9,027 nt of DNA from an uncultured Eggerthellaceae bacterium (GTDB lineage: Bacteria; Actinomycetota; Coriobacteriia; Coriobacteriales; Eggerthellaceae): NCBI GenBank assembly GCA_934630905.1, contig CAKTXN010000069.1, positions 1 through 9,027 of the forward strand, read 5' to 3'. Position 1 is the first letter of the stretch. Every line of letters starts with the position of its first letter. A program made the position numbers and the translations under genes. The notes under the pieces are model-generated. The model worked only from the letters and a program-made list of their open reading frames with translations. It did not search any database and had not been told where the DNA came from. Shown here one piece after another: positions 1-5,339 of this stretch.

Positions 1-23
1 GACGTTTTTGTCCTAACTTTTAT

Positions 24-49
24 GTGGTGCATTCAAGGGATTCATATCT
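24..49 (+). pseudogene. Possible remnant of the 5' end of a second ATPase gene
   Basis: Downstream of the left box, GATTCATATCT (39-49) is identical to 196-206, codons 5-8 of the ATPase gene (D-S-Y-L). From GTG 24 the same frame reads M-V-H-S-R-D-S-Y-L, against M-I-E-R-D-S-Y-L in the intact gene. After position 49 the similarity stops, although the frame stays open to a TAA at 165-167. The simplest reading is a paralogue reduced to its promoter and first codons by deletion or recombination. The match is short, so this is tentative. Confidence 0.4.
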
Positions 50-144
50 CGCTTTCGCTTTTTTGCTCGATCGGATTGACAAAATGCGGTCTTCTTTTCT
101 GGAGCTCTTGCCATTTTTCGAAAATCGTGGTCTACTACACATAA

Positions 145-170
145 AAGTTCGGACGTATTTGTCCTAAGTT
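145..170. promoter_or_regulatory. Imperfect palindrome just before the ATPase start (operator-like)
   Basis: AAGTTCGGAC (145-154) and GTCCTAAGTT (161-170) are inverted copies matching at 8 of 10 positions, separated by GTATTT. The core is GGAC-N6-GTCC. It ends 13 nt before ATG 184 and directly abuts the ribosome binding site, a position suited to an operator or an RNA hairpin controlling translation. A regulatory role is inferred. The partial second copy at the window start supports it being a conserved unit. I could not assign a convincing -35/-10 pair here. Confidence 0.5.
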
Positions 171-183
171 TAAGGTGATGAGC

Positions 184-1458
184 ATGATTGAACGTGATTC
201 ATATCTGAATCGATTGATTCGTGGCATGTGGAATGGTGAAATAAAAGTTATCACGGGTATTCGCAGATGCGGTAAGTCGGTGCTGCTTTTCGACCTGTTC
301 TTTGATTATCTTCTTTCACAGGGCGTTCCAGAAGATCATATCTTGAAAATTGAACTTGACCAGCGTCGTTACTATAAGTTCAGAAATCCTATTATTTTGT
401 GCGAATATGTGGAGGGTATCGTTCGAGATAAAAGGGACGAAAAATTCTACTTGTTCATAGATGAAGTGCAGCTCACTACGAAAGTGGTAGACGAGGAGAA
501 TGGCGGCATCGAGGTCACCATTTATGACATGCTCAATGAACTCAAGGCATATAAAAACCTTGATGTTTATGTTACGGGCAGCAATTCAAAAGGACTCTCA
601 AAAGATATCGCCACGGAGTTTCGCGGACGTGCTACGCAAATCCATGTGTTTCCCTTGTCGTTTGCGGAATTTTATTCAGCCGTGGGCGGGGATGAGCGAA
701 AAGCGCTGGATAGCTACATGCTCTATGGTGGTATGCCAAGGTTGTTGGCACTTGAAGACGACAAGGATAAAAAGGATTATCTAATTTCTCTTTACCGCGA
801 ACTGTATGTTAAAGATATCGTGGAGCGTAATGGCATTGAGCGTGAGGATATCCTGAATGACATTTTGGACTTCCTTGCGTCGCAGATTAGCTCGCTGACG
901 AATCCGACCAATATAGCAAATGCAATTTCGTCCATGAAGGGCGAAAAAGTCAGCTCCGCATTAGTTTCAAATTATACGCAGTACATTATCGATTCTTTTT
1001 TGATCTCCATGGCCAAACGATACGATGTTAAGGGGAAGACGTATTTCAAGTATCCCAACAAGTATTACTATACCGATTTAGGGCTTCGAAATGCTCGCCT
1101 CAATTATCGCCAATATGACCCGGGTCATATTATGGAGAACATCATATACAACGAACTTTTGCTTCGAGGATACTCTGTTGATGTTGGTGTCGTTTGCGAT
1201 CGCTCAAAGGGCACCAAGACTCAAAAAGAAATCGACTTCGTGGTAAACGATGCAGACAGAAAGGTTTATATCCAATCTGCTTTCCGCATGAATACTGAAA
1301 AAAAAGAGTCTTCCGAACTGTTGTCGCTGATGCTTGCTAAGGATTTCTTTAAAAAAATTATTGTTCGCATGGATGTACCCCATAGTTTTTACGACGAAAA
1401 TGGAATCTTTAATTGCAATTTGATCGATTTGTTGCTGGGTCGGGTTGAGCTGTTCTAA
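184..1458 (+). CDS. AAA_14/DUF4143 family ATPase
   Basis: Predicted cytoplasmic P-loop ATPase of the AAA_14-DUF4143 type; the cellular role of this family is not settled. From the chosen ATG (424 aa), the N-terminal half has a Walker A loop GIRRCGKS (25-32), Walker B YLFIDEVQ (89-96), a sensor-like TGSN (131-134) and arginine-finger-like RGR (147-149). A helical middle follows, then a C-terminal DUF4143 region with EID (349-351) and YIQSA (362-366), the spacing of a restriction-endonuclease-like fold. Length is normal for the family. GTG 175 and ATG 178 are also in frame, but AAGGTG (172-177) lies 6 nt before ATG 184, and family members usually begin close to this MIxRxxYL pattern. The gene is monocistronic, AT-richer than its neighbours and preceded by repeats, suggesting accessory or horizontally acquired DNA. 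Fold assignment is firm; function is open. Confidence 0.9.
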   Translation: MIERDSYLNRLIRGMWNGEIKVITGIRRCGKSVLLFDLFFDYLLSQGVPEDHILKIELDQRRYYKFRNPIILCEYVEGIVRDKRDEKFYLFIDEVQLTTKVVDEENGGIEVTIYDMLNELKAYKNLDVYVTGSNSKGLSKDIATEFRGRATQIHVFPLSFAEFYSAVGGDERKALDSYMLYGGMPRLLALEDDKDKKDYLISLYRELYVKDIVERNGIEREDILNDILDFLASQISSLTNPTNIANAISSMKGEKVSSALVSNYTQYIIDSFLISMAKRYDVKGKTYFKYPNKYYYTDLGLRNARLNYRQYDPGHIMENIIYNELLLRGYSVDVGVVCDRSKGTKTQKEIDFVVNDADRKVYIQSAFRMNTEKKESSELLSLMLAKDFFKKIIVRMDVPHSFYDENGIFNCNLIDLLLGRVELF

Positions 1459-1486
1459 CGGCGTGCTCTGCGCGGACGATAAAAGG

Positions 1487-1512
1487 AAAGGGACCTGATC
1501 GGGTCCCTTTTT
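1487..1512. terminator. Bidirectional intrinsic terminator between the ATPase and tRNA-Leu genes
   Basis: AAAGGGACC (1487-1495) pairs perfectly with GGTCCCTTT (1502-1510) around a 6-nt loop, and the T run extends to 1512. The stem is 28 nt after the ATPase stop. On the minus strand the stem is followed by a T-rich run (1481-1489), so it can also end the tRNA-Leu transcript, whose 3' end is at 1524. Confidence 0.85.
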
Positions 1513-1523
1513 CGTTGAAAGAA

Positions 1524-1606
1524 TGGTGCGGGCGAAAGGACTTGAACCTTCACTCCGAAGAAACGGCACCTAAAACCGTCGCGTCTGCCAATTCCGCCAC
1601 GCCCGC
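1524..1606 (-). tRNA. tRNA-Leu (anticodon UAG)
   Basis: Read on the minus strand, this folds into a class II tRNA. The acceptor stem pairs GCGGGCG (1606-1600) with CGCCCGC (1534-1528), followed by discriminator A and an encoded CCA (1526-1524). The D arm starts GGCGGAATTGGCAGACGC. The anticodon stem ACGGT/GCCGT (closing T-G wobble) encloses loop TTTAGGT, giving anticodon TAG, which reads CUN leucine codons. A variable arm follows, then a T arm with loop TTCAAGT. Discriminator A and the long variable arm fit leucine. No convincing promoter could be assigned on its 5' side (1607-1708). Confidence 0.95.
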
Positions 1607-1708
1607 ACTTGAGGAATTCGCTATAATGAAGTACCGTAGCAACGGAAGCTTTATTACAGCGCAAACCATGATAGCAAATAAATTGCTGTTTTGGTACGAG
1701 AAAAATGC

Positions 1709-1736
1709 TTGCATTGCTTAAAAACTATGCTAGAAT
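1709..1736 (+). promoter_or_regulatory. Extended -10 promoter of the infC operon
   Basis: TTGCAT (1709-1714) lies 16 nt before TAGAAT (1731-1736), which is preceded by TG one base upstream (TGCTAGAAT), an extended -10 element. Transcription would begin near 1743. The palindrome TGCAA-TGG-TTGCA (1736-1748) overlaps the predicted start point. Confidence 0.7.
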
Positions 1737-1742
1737 GCAATG

Positions 1743-1843
1743 GTTGCAAAAAAAGAGGGTTCGAAACCCCACCTGATTCGGCTAAAGCTGATGGGTCGCA
1801 TGAATACTTCGATTTATGCCGGCCCGCTTTGCGCGGGTTTTTT
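1743..1843 (+). promoter_or_regulatory. infC leader RNA: attenuator with intrinsic terminator (L20-leader-like)
   Basis: The leader contains successive hairpins. First, GGGTT (1757-1761) pairs with AACCC (1765-1769). Next, ACC (1771-1773) pairs with GGT (1794-1796), around an inner TCGGC/GCTGA stem. Then GCATGAAT (1798-1805) pairs with ATTTATGC (1812-1819). Last comes an intrinsic terminator: CCCGC (1823-1827) pairs with GCGGG (1833-1837), followed by six Ts. GGG at 1793-1795 can instead pair with CCC 1823-1825, extending the third hairpin and blocking the terminator. That gives the anti-antiterminator, antiterminator and terminator logic known from Firmicute infC-rpmI-rplT leaders, where L20 protein triggers termination. 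Structure is seen in the sequence; L20 as ligand is inferred from the operon. Confidence 0.65.
1823..1843 (+). terminator. Leader terminator upstream of infC
   Basis: A five-pair GC stem, CCCGC with GCGGG around the loop TTTGC, is followed directly by TTTTTT (1838-1843). It lies about 80-95 nt after the predicted transcription start and 39 nt before the infC start. It cannot end an upstream gene, because the neighbouring tRNA runs the other way, so it most likely acts as a conditional attenuator. Confidence 0.75.
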
Positions 1844-1882
1844 AATGCGTTGCAACAGGGTAAACAAAGAGAGGTGAGTTCA

Positions 1883-2452
1883 ATAGCAGCTCAGGAACCA
1901 AGGATTAATGAGCAAATCACGGCGCGTGAGTGCCGCCTGATTGGCTACGATGGAGGGCAGATGGGCATCTATATGGTGACCGAGGCTCAGCGCGTTGCCG
2001 ATAATGCGGGACTTGATTTGGTGGAAATTGCCCCGAATGCCGAACCTCCTGTATGTCGCGTCATGGATTATGGCAAGTACAAGTACGAGCAGGCCATCAA
2101 AGCCAAGCAGGCGCGCAAGAACCAGAGCAAGATCGAGATCAAGGAAATGAAATTCCGCCCGAAAATCGATGTGGGCGACTACACCACGAAGAAAAAGCAT
2201 GTGGTTCGTTTCCTGGAAGATGGTTGCAAAGTGAAAATCACCATCATGTTCCGTGGTCGCGAAATGGCTCACCCCGAAATCGGTCTTTCCATCCTCGAGC
2301 GTCTCGCGGATGATTTGAAGGATATTGCGGTCATTGAGCAGCAGCCAAAAATGGAAGGCCGCAACATGCATATGCTGATCGCTCCTTTGCCTGGAACGGC
2401 GAAGAAGAAAGAAACTGGTAAGAAGCAAGAAGGGAAGGTAGACAATGCCTAA
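1883..2452 (+). CDS. infC: Translation initiation factor IF-3
   Basis: Binds the 30S subunit, prevents premature 50S joining and checks start codon and initiator tRNA. From ATA 1883 the protein is 189 aa. The N domain opens with EPRINEQITARECRLIG (5-21). The IF3 signature APNAEPPVCRVMDYGKYKY is at 50-68. A lysine-rich linker helix leads to the C domain (about 84-168), which includes the stretch MFRGREMAHPE at 122-132. A Lys/Glu-rich tail follows. Start choice: the SD GAGGTGA (1871-1877) overlaps the in-frame GTG 1874 and cannot serve it, but its GAGG core is 8 nt before ATA 1883. IF3 genes elsewhere use AUU or AUC at this point, so AUA is favoured; GTG 1874 (192 aa) is the conventional alternative. 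First gene of infC-rpmI-rplT, overlapping rpmI by 8 nt. Identity is certain. Confidence 0.97.
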   Translation: MAAQEPRINEQITARECRLIGYDGGQMGIYMVTEAQRVADNAGLDLVEIAPNAEPPVCRVMDYGKYKYEQAIKAKQARKNQSKIEIKEMKFRPKIDVGDYTTKKKHVVRFLEDGCKVKITIMFRGREMAHPEIGLSILERLADDLKDIAVIEQQPKMEGRNMHMLIAPLPGTAKKKETGKKQEGKVDNA

Positions 2453-2642
2453 GATGAAGACCCATCGCGGTACCGCAAAGCGCTTCCGCGTAACTGGTAC
2501 TGGTAAAGTTGTTCGCGCGAAAGCTTTCAAGAGCCACATCATGACCAAGAAGAGCTCGAAGCGTAAGCGTAATTTCCGCCACGAAACTGAGATTGCTCCG
2601 GCAGACGCCAAGGTTATCAAGCGCAATCTGGGTCTTCGCTAA
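2445..2642 (+). CDS. rpmI: 50S ribosomal protein L35
   Basis: Small, very basic large-subunit ribosomal protein of 65 aa, the usual length. The N-terminus MPKMKTHRGTAKRFRVTGTG (1-20) and the C-terminus VIKRNLGLR are typical of L35. The ATG lies inside the last codons of infC (8-nt overlap). Its SD, AGGGAAGG (2431-2438), is within infC coding sequence and 6 nt from the start, so translational coupling to infC is likely. It is followed after 23 nt by rplT, the standard bacterial order. Confidence 0.98.
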   Translation: MPKMKTHRGTAKRFRVTGTGKVVRAKAFKSHIMTKKSSKRKRNFRHETEIAPADAKVIKRNLGLR

Positions 2643-2665
2643 TTCATATAAAGGAGTGAATATAC

Positions 2666-3019
2666 ATGGCTCGTATTAAACGTTCTATTTCCGCTCGCAA
2701 GAAGCGTCGTACCGTTCTTTCTCGCGCTAAGGGTTACTATGGCATGAAGTCGCGTTCTTACAAGAACGCTAAGCAGCAGGTCATGAAGTCCATGCAGTAT
2801 CAGTACCGTGACCGCCGCAACAAAAAGCGCGCGTTCCGTCGTCTGTGGATCACCCGCATCAATGCTGCAGCTCGCATCAACGGTATGTCTTACAGCACCT
2901 TCATGAACGGCCTGAAGAAGGCTGGCGTTGAGCTGGACCGCAAGGTTCTGGCTGACTTGGCAGTAACCGACGCTCCTGCGTTCGCCGCTTTGGTTGAAGT
3001 TTCTAAAAAAGCACGGTAA
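2666..3019 (+). CDS. rplT: 50S ribosomal protein L20
   Basis: Basic 117-aa protein that binds 23S rRNA early in 50S assembly. The N-terminus MARIKRSISARKKRRTVLSR (1-20) is the flexible basic extension, followed by AKGYYGMKSRSYKNAKQ and the helical globular domain. Length is normal. Start ATG 2666 follows SD AAGGAGTGA (2651-2659) by 6 nt. Last gene of the operon, followed by a strong terminator. In Firmicutes and gamma-proteobacteria L20 represses its own operon by binding leader or intergenic RNA. Here the attenuator in the infC leader makes the same feedback plausible, though not shown. Confidence 0.98.
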   Translation: MARIKRSISARKKRRTVLSRAKGYYGMKSRSYKNAKQQVMKSMQYQYRDRRNKKRAFRRLWITRINAAARINGMSYSTFMNGLKKAGVELDRKVLADLAVTDAPAFAALVEVSKKAR

Positions 3020-3047
3020 GTTGTTTTAAATTTTATTTAATTTTTCG

Positions 3048-3075
3048 AAAGAGCCTGGGTTTCCGGGCTCTTTTT
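3048..3075 (+). terminator. Intrinsic terminator of infC-rpmI-rplT
   Basis: AAAGAGCCTGG (3048-3058) pairs with CCGGGCTCTTT (3063-3073) around a GTTT loop, with one T-G wobble, and ends in a run of five Ts. It starts 28 nt after the rplT stop. Confidence 0.92.
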
Positions 3076-3122
3076 GTTGTATCGTAAATCCGTTTGATTC
3101 ACTATGATTTTTGGAGGAACAA

Positions 3123-4343
3123 ATGGCTAAGGAAGACATCAAAAAGGTTGTCTTGGCGTACTCCGGTGGCTTGGATACGTCGATTATCATTCCGTGGCTG
3201 AAGGAAAACTACAACAACCCCGAGATTATTGCCGTTTCCGGTAACGTGGGCCAGGCCGACGAGCTTGAAGGCCTGGAGGAGAAGGCGCTGGCAACGGGTG
3301 CTTCGAAGCTTATCGTTGCCGACTTGGTTGACGAAATGTGCGACGAGATTATCGTTCCCGCGCTGAAGATGGATGCCAAGTATGAAACTTACTTGCTAGG
3401 TACTGCGTTTGCCCGCCCGGTGATTGGTAAGAAGCTGGCCGAGATTGCGCTTGCAGAAGGCGCCGATGCTGTTGTTCACGGCGCAACGGGCAAGGGCAAC
3501 GACCAGGTGCGTTTTGAGCTTGCCATCAAGCGTTTTGCTCCCGATTTGAAGATTATCGCCCCGTGGCGCGAGTGGGATATCAAGTCCCGCGACGAGGAGA
3601 TCGATTACGCCGAAGCGCATAATATTCCTCTGAAGATTTCGCGCGAGACCAGCTATTCCAAGGACAAGAACTTGTGGCATTTGTCCCATGAGGGTCTTGA
3701 CCTGGAGGATCCTTCCAACGAGCCTCAGTACGAAAAAGAAGGCTTCCTTGAGATGGGCGTGTCTCCTATGCAGGCACCCGATGAGCCTACGTATGTGACC
3801 ATCGATTTCGAAGCGGGCGTTCCCGTTGCCGTTGATGGCGAGAAGATGAAAGTTTCGAAGATCATCGAGAAGCTCAACGAGCTGGGCGGCAAGAATGGTA
3901 TTGGCATTATCGATATCGTTGAGAATCGTCTGGTGGGCATGAAGGACCGCGGCGTTTACGAGACACCGGGCGGAACCATTCTGTACTTCGCTCATGAGCA
4001 TCTGGAAATGATCACGGTTGACAAGGAAGTGCTCCACGAGAAGCAGAAGCTTGCTATTGATTTCGCTGACCTGATTTATAACGGCAAGTGGTATACGCCG
4101 CTGCGTGAGGCAATTTCCGCATTTGCCGATGAAGCCGATAAGTACTGTACCGGCTCGGTGAAGCTGAAGCTGTACAAGGGCAATATCATTCCTGCTGGCA
4201 CAACGTCTCCGTATTCGTTGTATTCCGAGGATTTGGTGACGTTTGGCGAGTCTGATTACGATCAGAATCAGGCAGAGGGCTTCATCAACCTGTGGGGTCT
4301 GCCTACGGTCGTTCAGGCGTATCGCGAGCAGGGTCGTCTATAA
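3123..4343 (+). CDS. argG: Argininosuccinate synthase
   Basis: Joins citrulline and aspartate using ATP to give argininosuccinate, AMP and pyrophosphate, the penultimate step of arginine synthesis; cytoplasmic. The 406-aa length fits the family. The N-type ATP pyrophosphatase loop AYSGGLDTS is at 12-20, the conserved HGATGKGNDQVRFE at 119-132, APWREW at 146-151 and SYSKDKNLWHLS at 177-188. ATG 3123 follows SD GGAGGA (3113-3118) by 4 nt; an in-frame TTG at 3111 overlaps the SD and is rejected. It stands between two terminators with no argH or other arginine gene nearby, so it is probably transcribed alone. A -10-like TATGAT (3103-3108) lies upstream, but without a good -35, and I do not call a promoter. 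Arginine repressor boxes were not evident. Confidence 0.97.
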   Translation: MAKEDIKKVVLAYSGGLDTSIIIPWLKENYNNPEIIAVSGNVGQADELEGLEEKALATGASKLIVADLVDEMCDEIIVPALKMDAKYETYLLGTAFARPVIGKKLAEIALAEGADAVVHGATGKGNDQVRFELAIKRFAPDLKIIAPWREWDIKSRDEEIDYAEAHNIPLKISRETSYSKDKNLWHLSHEGLDLEDPSNEPQYEKEGFLEMGVSPMQAPDEPTYVTIDFEAGVPVAVDGEKMKVSKIIEKLNELGGKNGIGIIDIVENRLVGMKDRGVYETPGGTILYFAHEHLEMITVDKEVLHEKQKLAIDFADLIYNGKWYTPLREAISAFADEADKYCTGSVKLKLYKGNIIPAGTTSPYSLYSEDLVTFGESDYDQNQAEGFINLWGLPTVVQAYREQGRL

Positions 4344-4480
4344 GATTTGTTTCCTGCGGCGAGTGGCGCTGCAGCTACGTGTGGTGAGCCGAGCTTTGCG
4401 CTGTGCTGGCACACAAGCCCAGGTGGGCGATTGCGTGGGCAGAGGTGCTTCTTGCGTTGCAGTGCCGGAAATCATACAAT
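4344..4480. other. Non-coding stretch after argG
   Basis: GC-rich sequence between the argG stop and the convergent terminator. No reading frame here resembles a protein and no RNA gene is recognisable. A small GCCC-AGGT-GGGC hairpin near 4416-4430 has no T run. It appears to be argG 3' untranslated region. Confidence 0.4.
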
Positions 4481-4515
4481 AATAAATTGGGTCGCGATTC
4501 GCGGCCCAATTTATT
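4481..4515. terminator. Bidirectional terminator between convergent argG and the NifX-like gene
   Basis: AATAAATTGGGTCGCG (4481-4496) pairs over all 16 positions with CGCGGCCCAATTTATT (4500-4515), with a single G-T wobble and an ATT loop. The AT-rich outer ends give a T-rich 3' side on both strands (AATTTATT), although not a pure T run. It lies where rightward argG and leftward genes meet, as expected for a shared terminator. Confidence 0.8.
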
Positions 4516-4682
4516 GCCCGGTTTAAGCGCGCGATAGCTACTTAAGCAGGTGTATATCATCTTCGAATCTCTTTAGGGATTGGCAGAAATCAAGCAAACG
4601 TTCGCCCCAGGGGCGAGTTGCGCTTCGTTGCGCGCGTGTTTGCTGGAATCGTTCGGTAGGAAAGTGGTACGTGCGGTGCTGC
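4516..4682 (-). other. Stretch downstream of the NifX-like stop, with an open minus frame
   Basis: Between the convergent terminator and the stop of the NifX-like gene. A minus-strand frame that overlaps the end of that gene stays open to a TAA at 4538-4540, 22 nt short of the hairpin. Its last residues read PWGERLLDFCQSLKRF and so on, which is protein-like, but there is no proper ribosome binding site and no family I recognise. Treated as 3' untranslated region or a decayed extension rather than a gene. Confidence 0.25.
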
Positions 4683-5063
4683 TTACAGGTGGCAGCTGCT
4701 TCCGCTGTATGCATAAGCGGGATCTTCTTCATCATCGCCGTGGCACATCTCATCTGCTCCAATGAGCGTTTTCGTGAGATAGCCTTCTACGGCGGTACGA
4801 GCGTTACCGGAAACTGCGGCAACAACCTCAATATCGGCAGCGCAGAAAACGCGCGCATGATTGATGTTGATAGTGTTGCAAATGAGTGCTACGACATCCA
4901 TGCTTTTGAAAAACTCCACTACATCCGTTTGGCTTAATGCCTGAAAAGGAATGCTTTGGCACTCAACGATAATGCCGTTAGTGACCGTGTACAGCGTGAA
5001 ATTCTCCGAATAATCGAAGCGGTATGCAACATCTAAACCGGTGCAGGCTACTGCAATCCTCAT
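4683..5063 (-). CDS. Divergent NifX/NifB-type (dinitrogenase Fe-Mo cofactor domain) protein
   Basis: 126-aa protein with the fold pattern of the small Fe-Mo-cofactor-binding domain: an opening MRIAVA strand (1-6), FTLYTVTNGIIVECQSIP (22-39), a central DVVEFFKSMDVVALIC helix-strand (47-62) and a closing IEVVAAVSGNARTAVEGYL (78-96). Relatives bind or carry metal clusters. Here the usual HFGxCxxF segment reads RFDYSENF (15-22), so the His and Cys ligands are gone, as is the usual glycine-rich loop. CH (107-108) and CH (124-125) remain in an acidic C-terminal tail. ATG 5063 is supported by GGGGGGAGG, with GGAGG ending 6 nt upstream. No nitrogenase or molybdenum genes are nearby, so a nitrogen-fixation role is not supported. 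Family call fairly sure; function unknown. Confidence 0.75.
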   Translation of the reverse strand: MRIAVACTGLDVAYRFDYSENFTLYTVTNGIIVECQSIPFQALSQTDVVEFFKSMDVVALICNTININHARVFCAADIEVVAAVSGNARTAVEGYLTKTLIGADEMCHGDDEEDPAYAYSGSSCHL

Positions 5064-5157
5064 TCTTCGCCTCCCCCCAGAGACATCGACAATAGATTTT
5101 CTTTCGTTACAAAATACCTGTTATCGTAAAGATTTTCACGCGCCTTCGATAAACGGG

Positions 5158-5195
5158 AACATTTCGTGCTTAACGGAAAGAAGGGGCGAAATGTT
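5158..5195. repeat. Inverted repeat upstream of the NifX-like gene
   Basis: AACATTTCG (5158-5166) and CGAAATGTT (5187-5195) are perfect 9-bp inverted copies with a 20-nt spacer. They lie 95-132 nt upstream of the NifX-like start on its transcribed strand, a place for an operator, or a hairpin in the helicase 3' region. No T run follows on either strand. I could not fix a promoter between it and the gene. Confidence 0.45.
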
Positions 5196-5217
5196 GTGGA
5201 GAAGGCGTTGATAAACA

Positions 5218-5251
5218 ATGCGACGCAGGGGGATATTCCGCTGCGTCGCAT
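5218..5251 (-). terminator. Probable terminator downstream of the helicase gene
   Basis: ATGCGACGCAG (5218-5228) and CTGCGTCGCAT (5241-5251) form a perfect 11-bp stem with a 12-nt loop, beginning 88 nt beyond the helicase stop. On the minus strand the stem is followed by TGTTTATC, a weak T-rich stretch, so termination may be partial. The strong stem and its position between helicase and NifX-like genes are the main support. Confidence 0.55.
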
Positions 5252-5339
5252 GATGCATTTATGGGGTAGGCCAAGAAGCAAATCGTGCCCGAACGCTTGG
5301 TCGAAGCGATTCAAAACGGCTTGATTTGGATCGGAAACG

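Larger units (their letters stand above)
1..171. repeat. Duplicated promoter box with inverted arms upstream of the ATPase gene
   Basis: Two copies of a roughly 20-nt box lie at 1-20 and 152-171 and agree at 18 of 20 positions (consensus GACGTwTTTGTCCTAAsTTT). In addition, 10-26 (GTCCTAACTTTTATGTG) is the reverse complement of 138-154 (CACATAAAAGTTCGGAC) with one mismatch. The two boxes are therefore related both directly and in inverted orientation. The left copy is cut by the window edge. The 110 bp between the copies shows no recognisable gene. Confidence 0.75.

Noticed and set aside
76..81. TTGACA as a -35 box for the ATPase gene
   Set aside because: No -10-like hexamer occurs 15-19 nt downstream (sequence there reads TCTGGAGC), so it is probably chance.
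1622..1627. Perfect TATAAT on the plus strand
   Set aside because: A -35 box at normal spacing would fall inside the tRNA-Leu gene (ACGCCC) and does not match. The promoter at 1709-1736 fits infC better.
1757..1769. GGGTTCGAAACCC, which looks like a tRNA T arm
   Set aside because: No acceptor stem, D arm or anticodon arm can be placed around it. It fits better as the first hairpin of the infC leader.
1691..1882. N-terminal extension of IF3 from TTG 1691
   Set aside because: It would run through the promoter -10 box and the leader terminator, and the residues do not resemble IF3. The conserved protein begins around 1883.
3396..4037. Minus-strand 213-codon open frame inside argG
   Set aside because: An antisense shadow of a well-conserved argG sequence; no independent start signal or recognisable domain.
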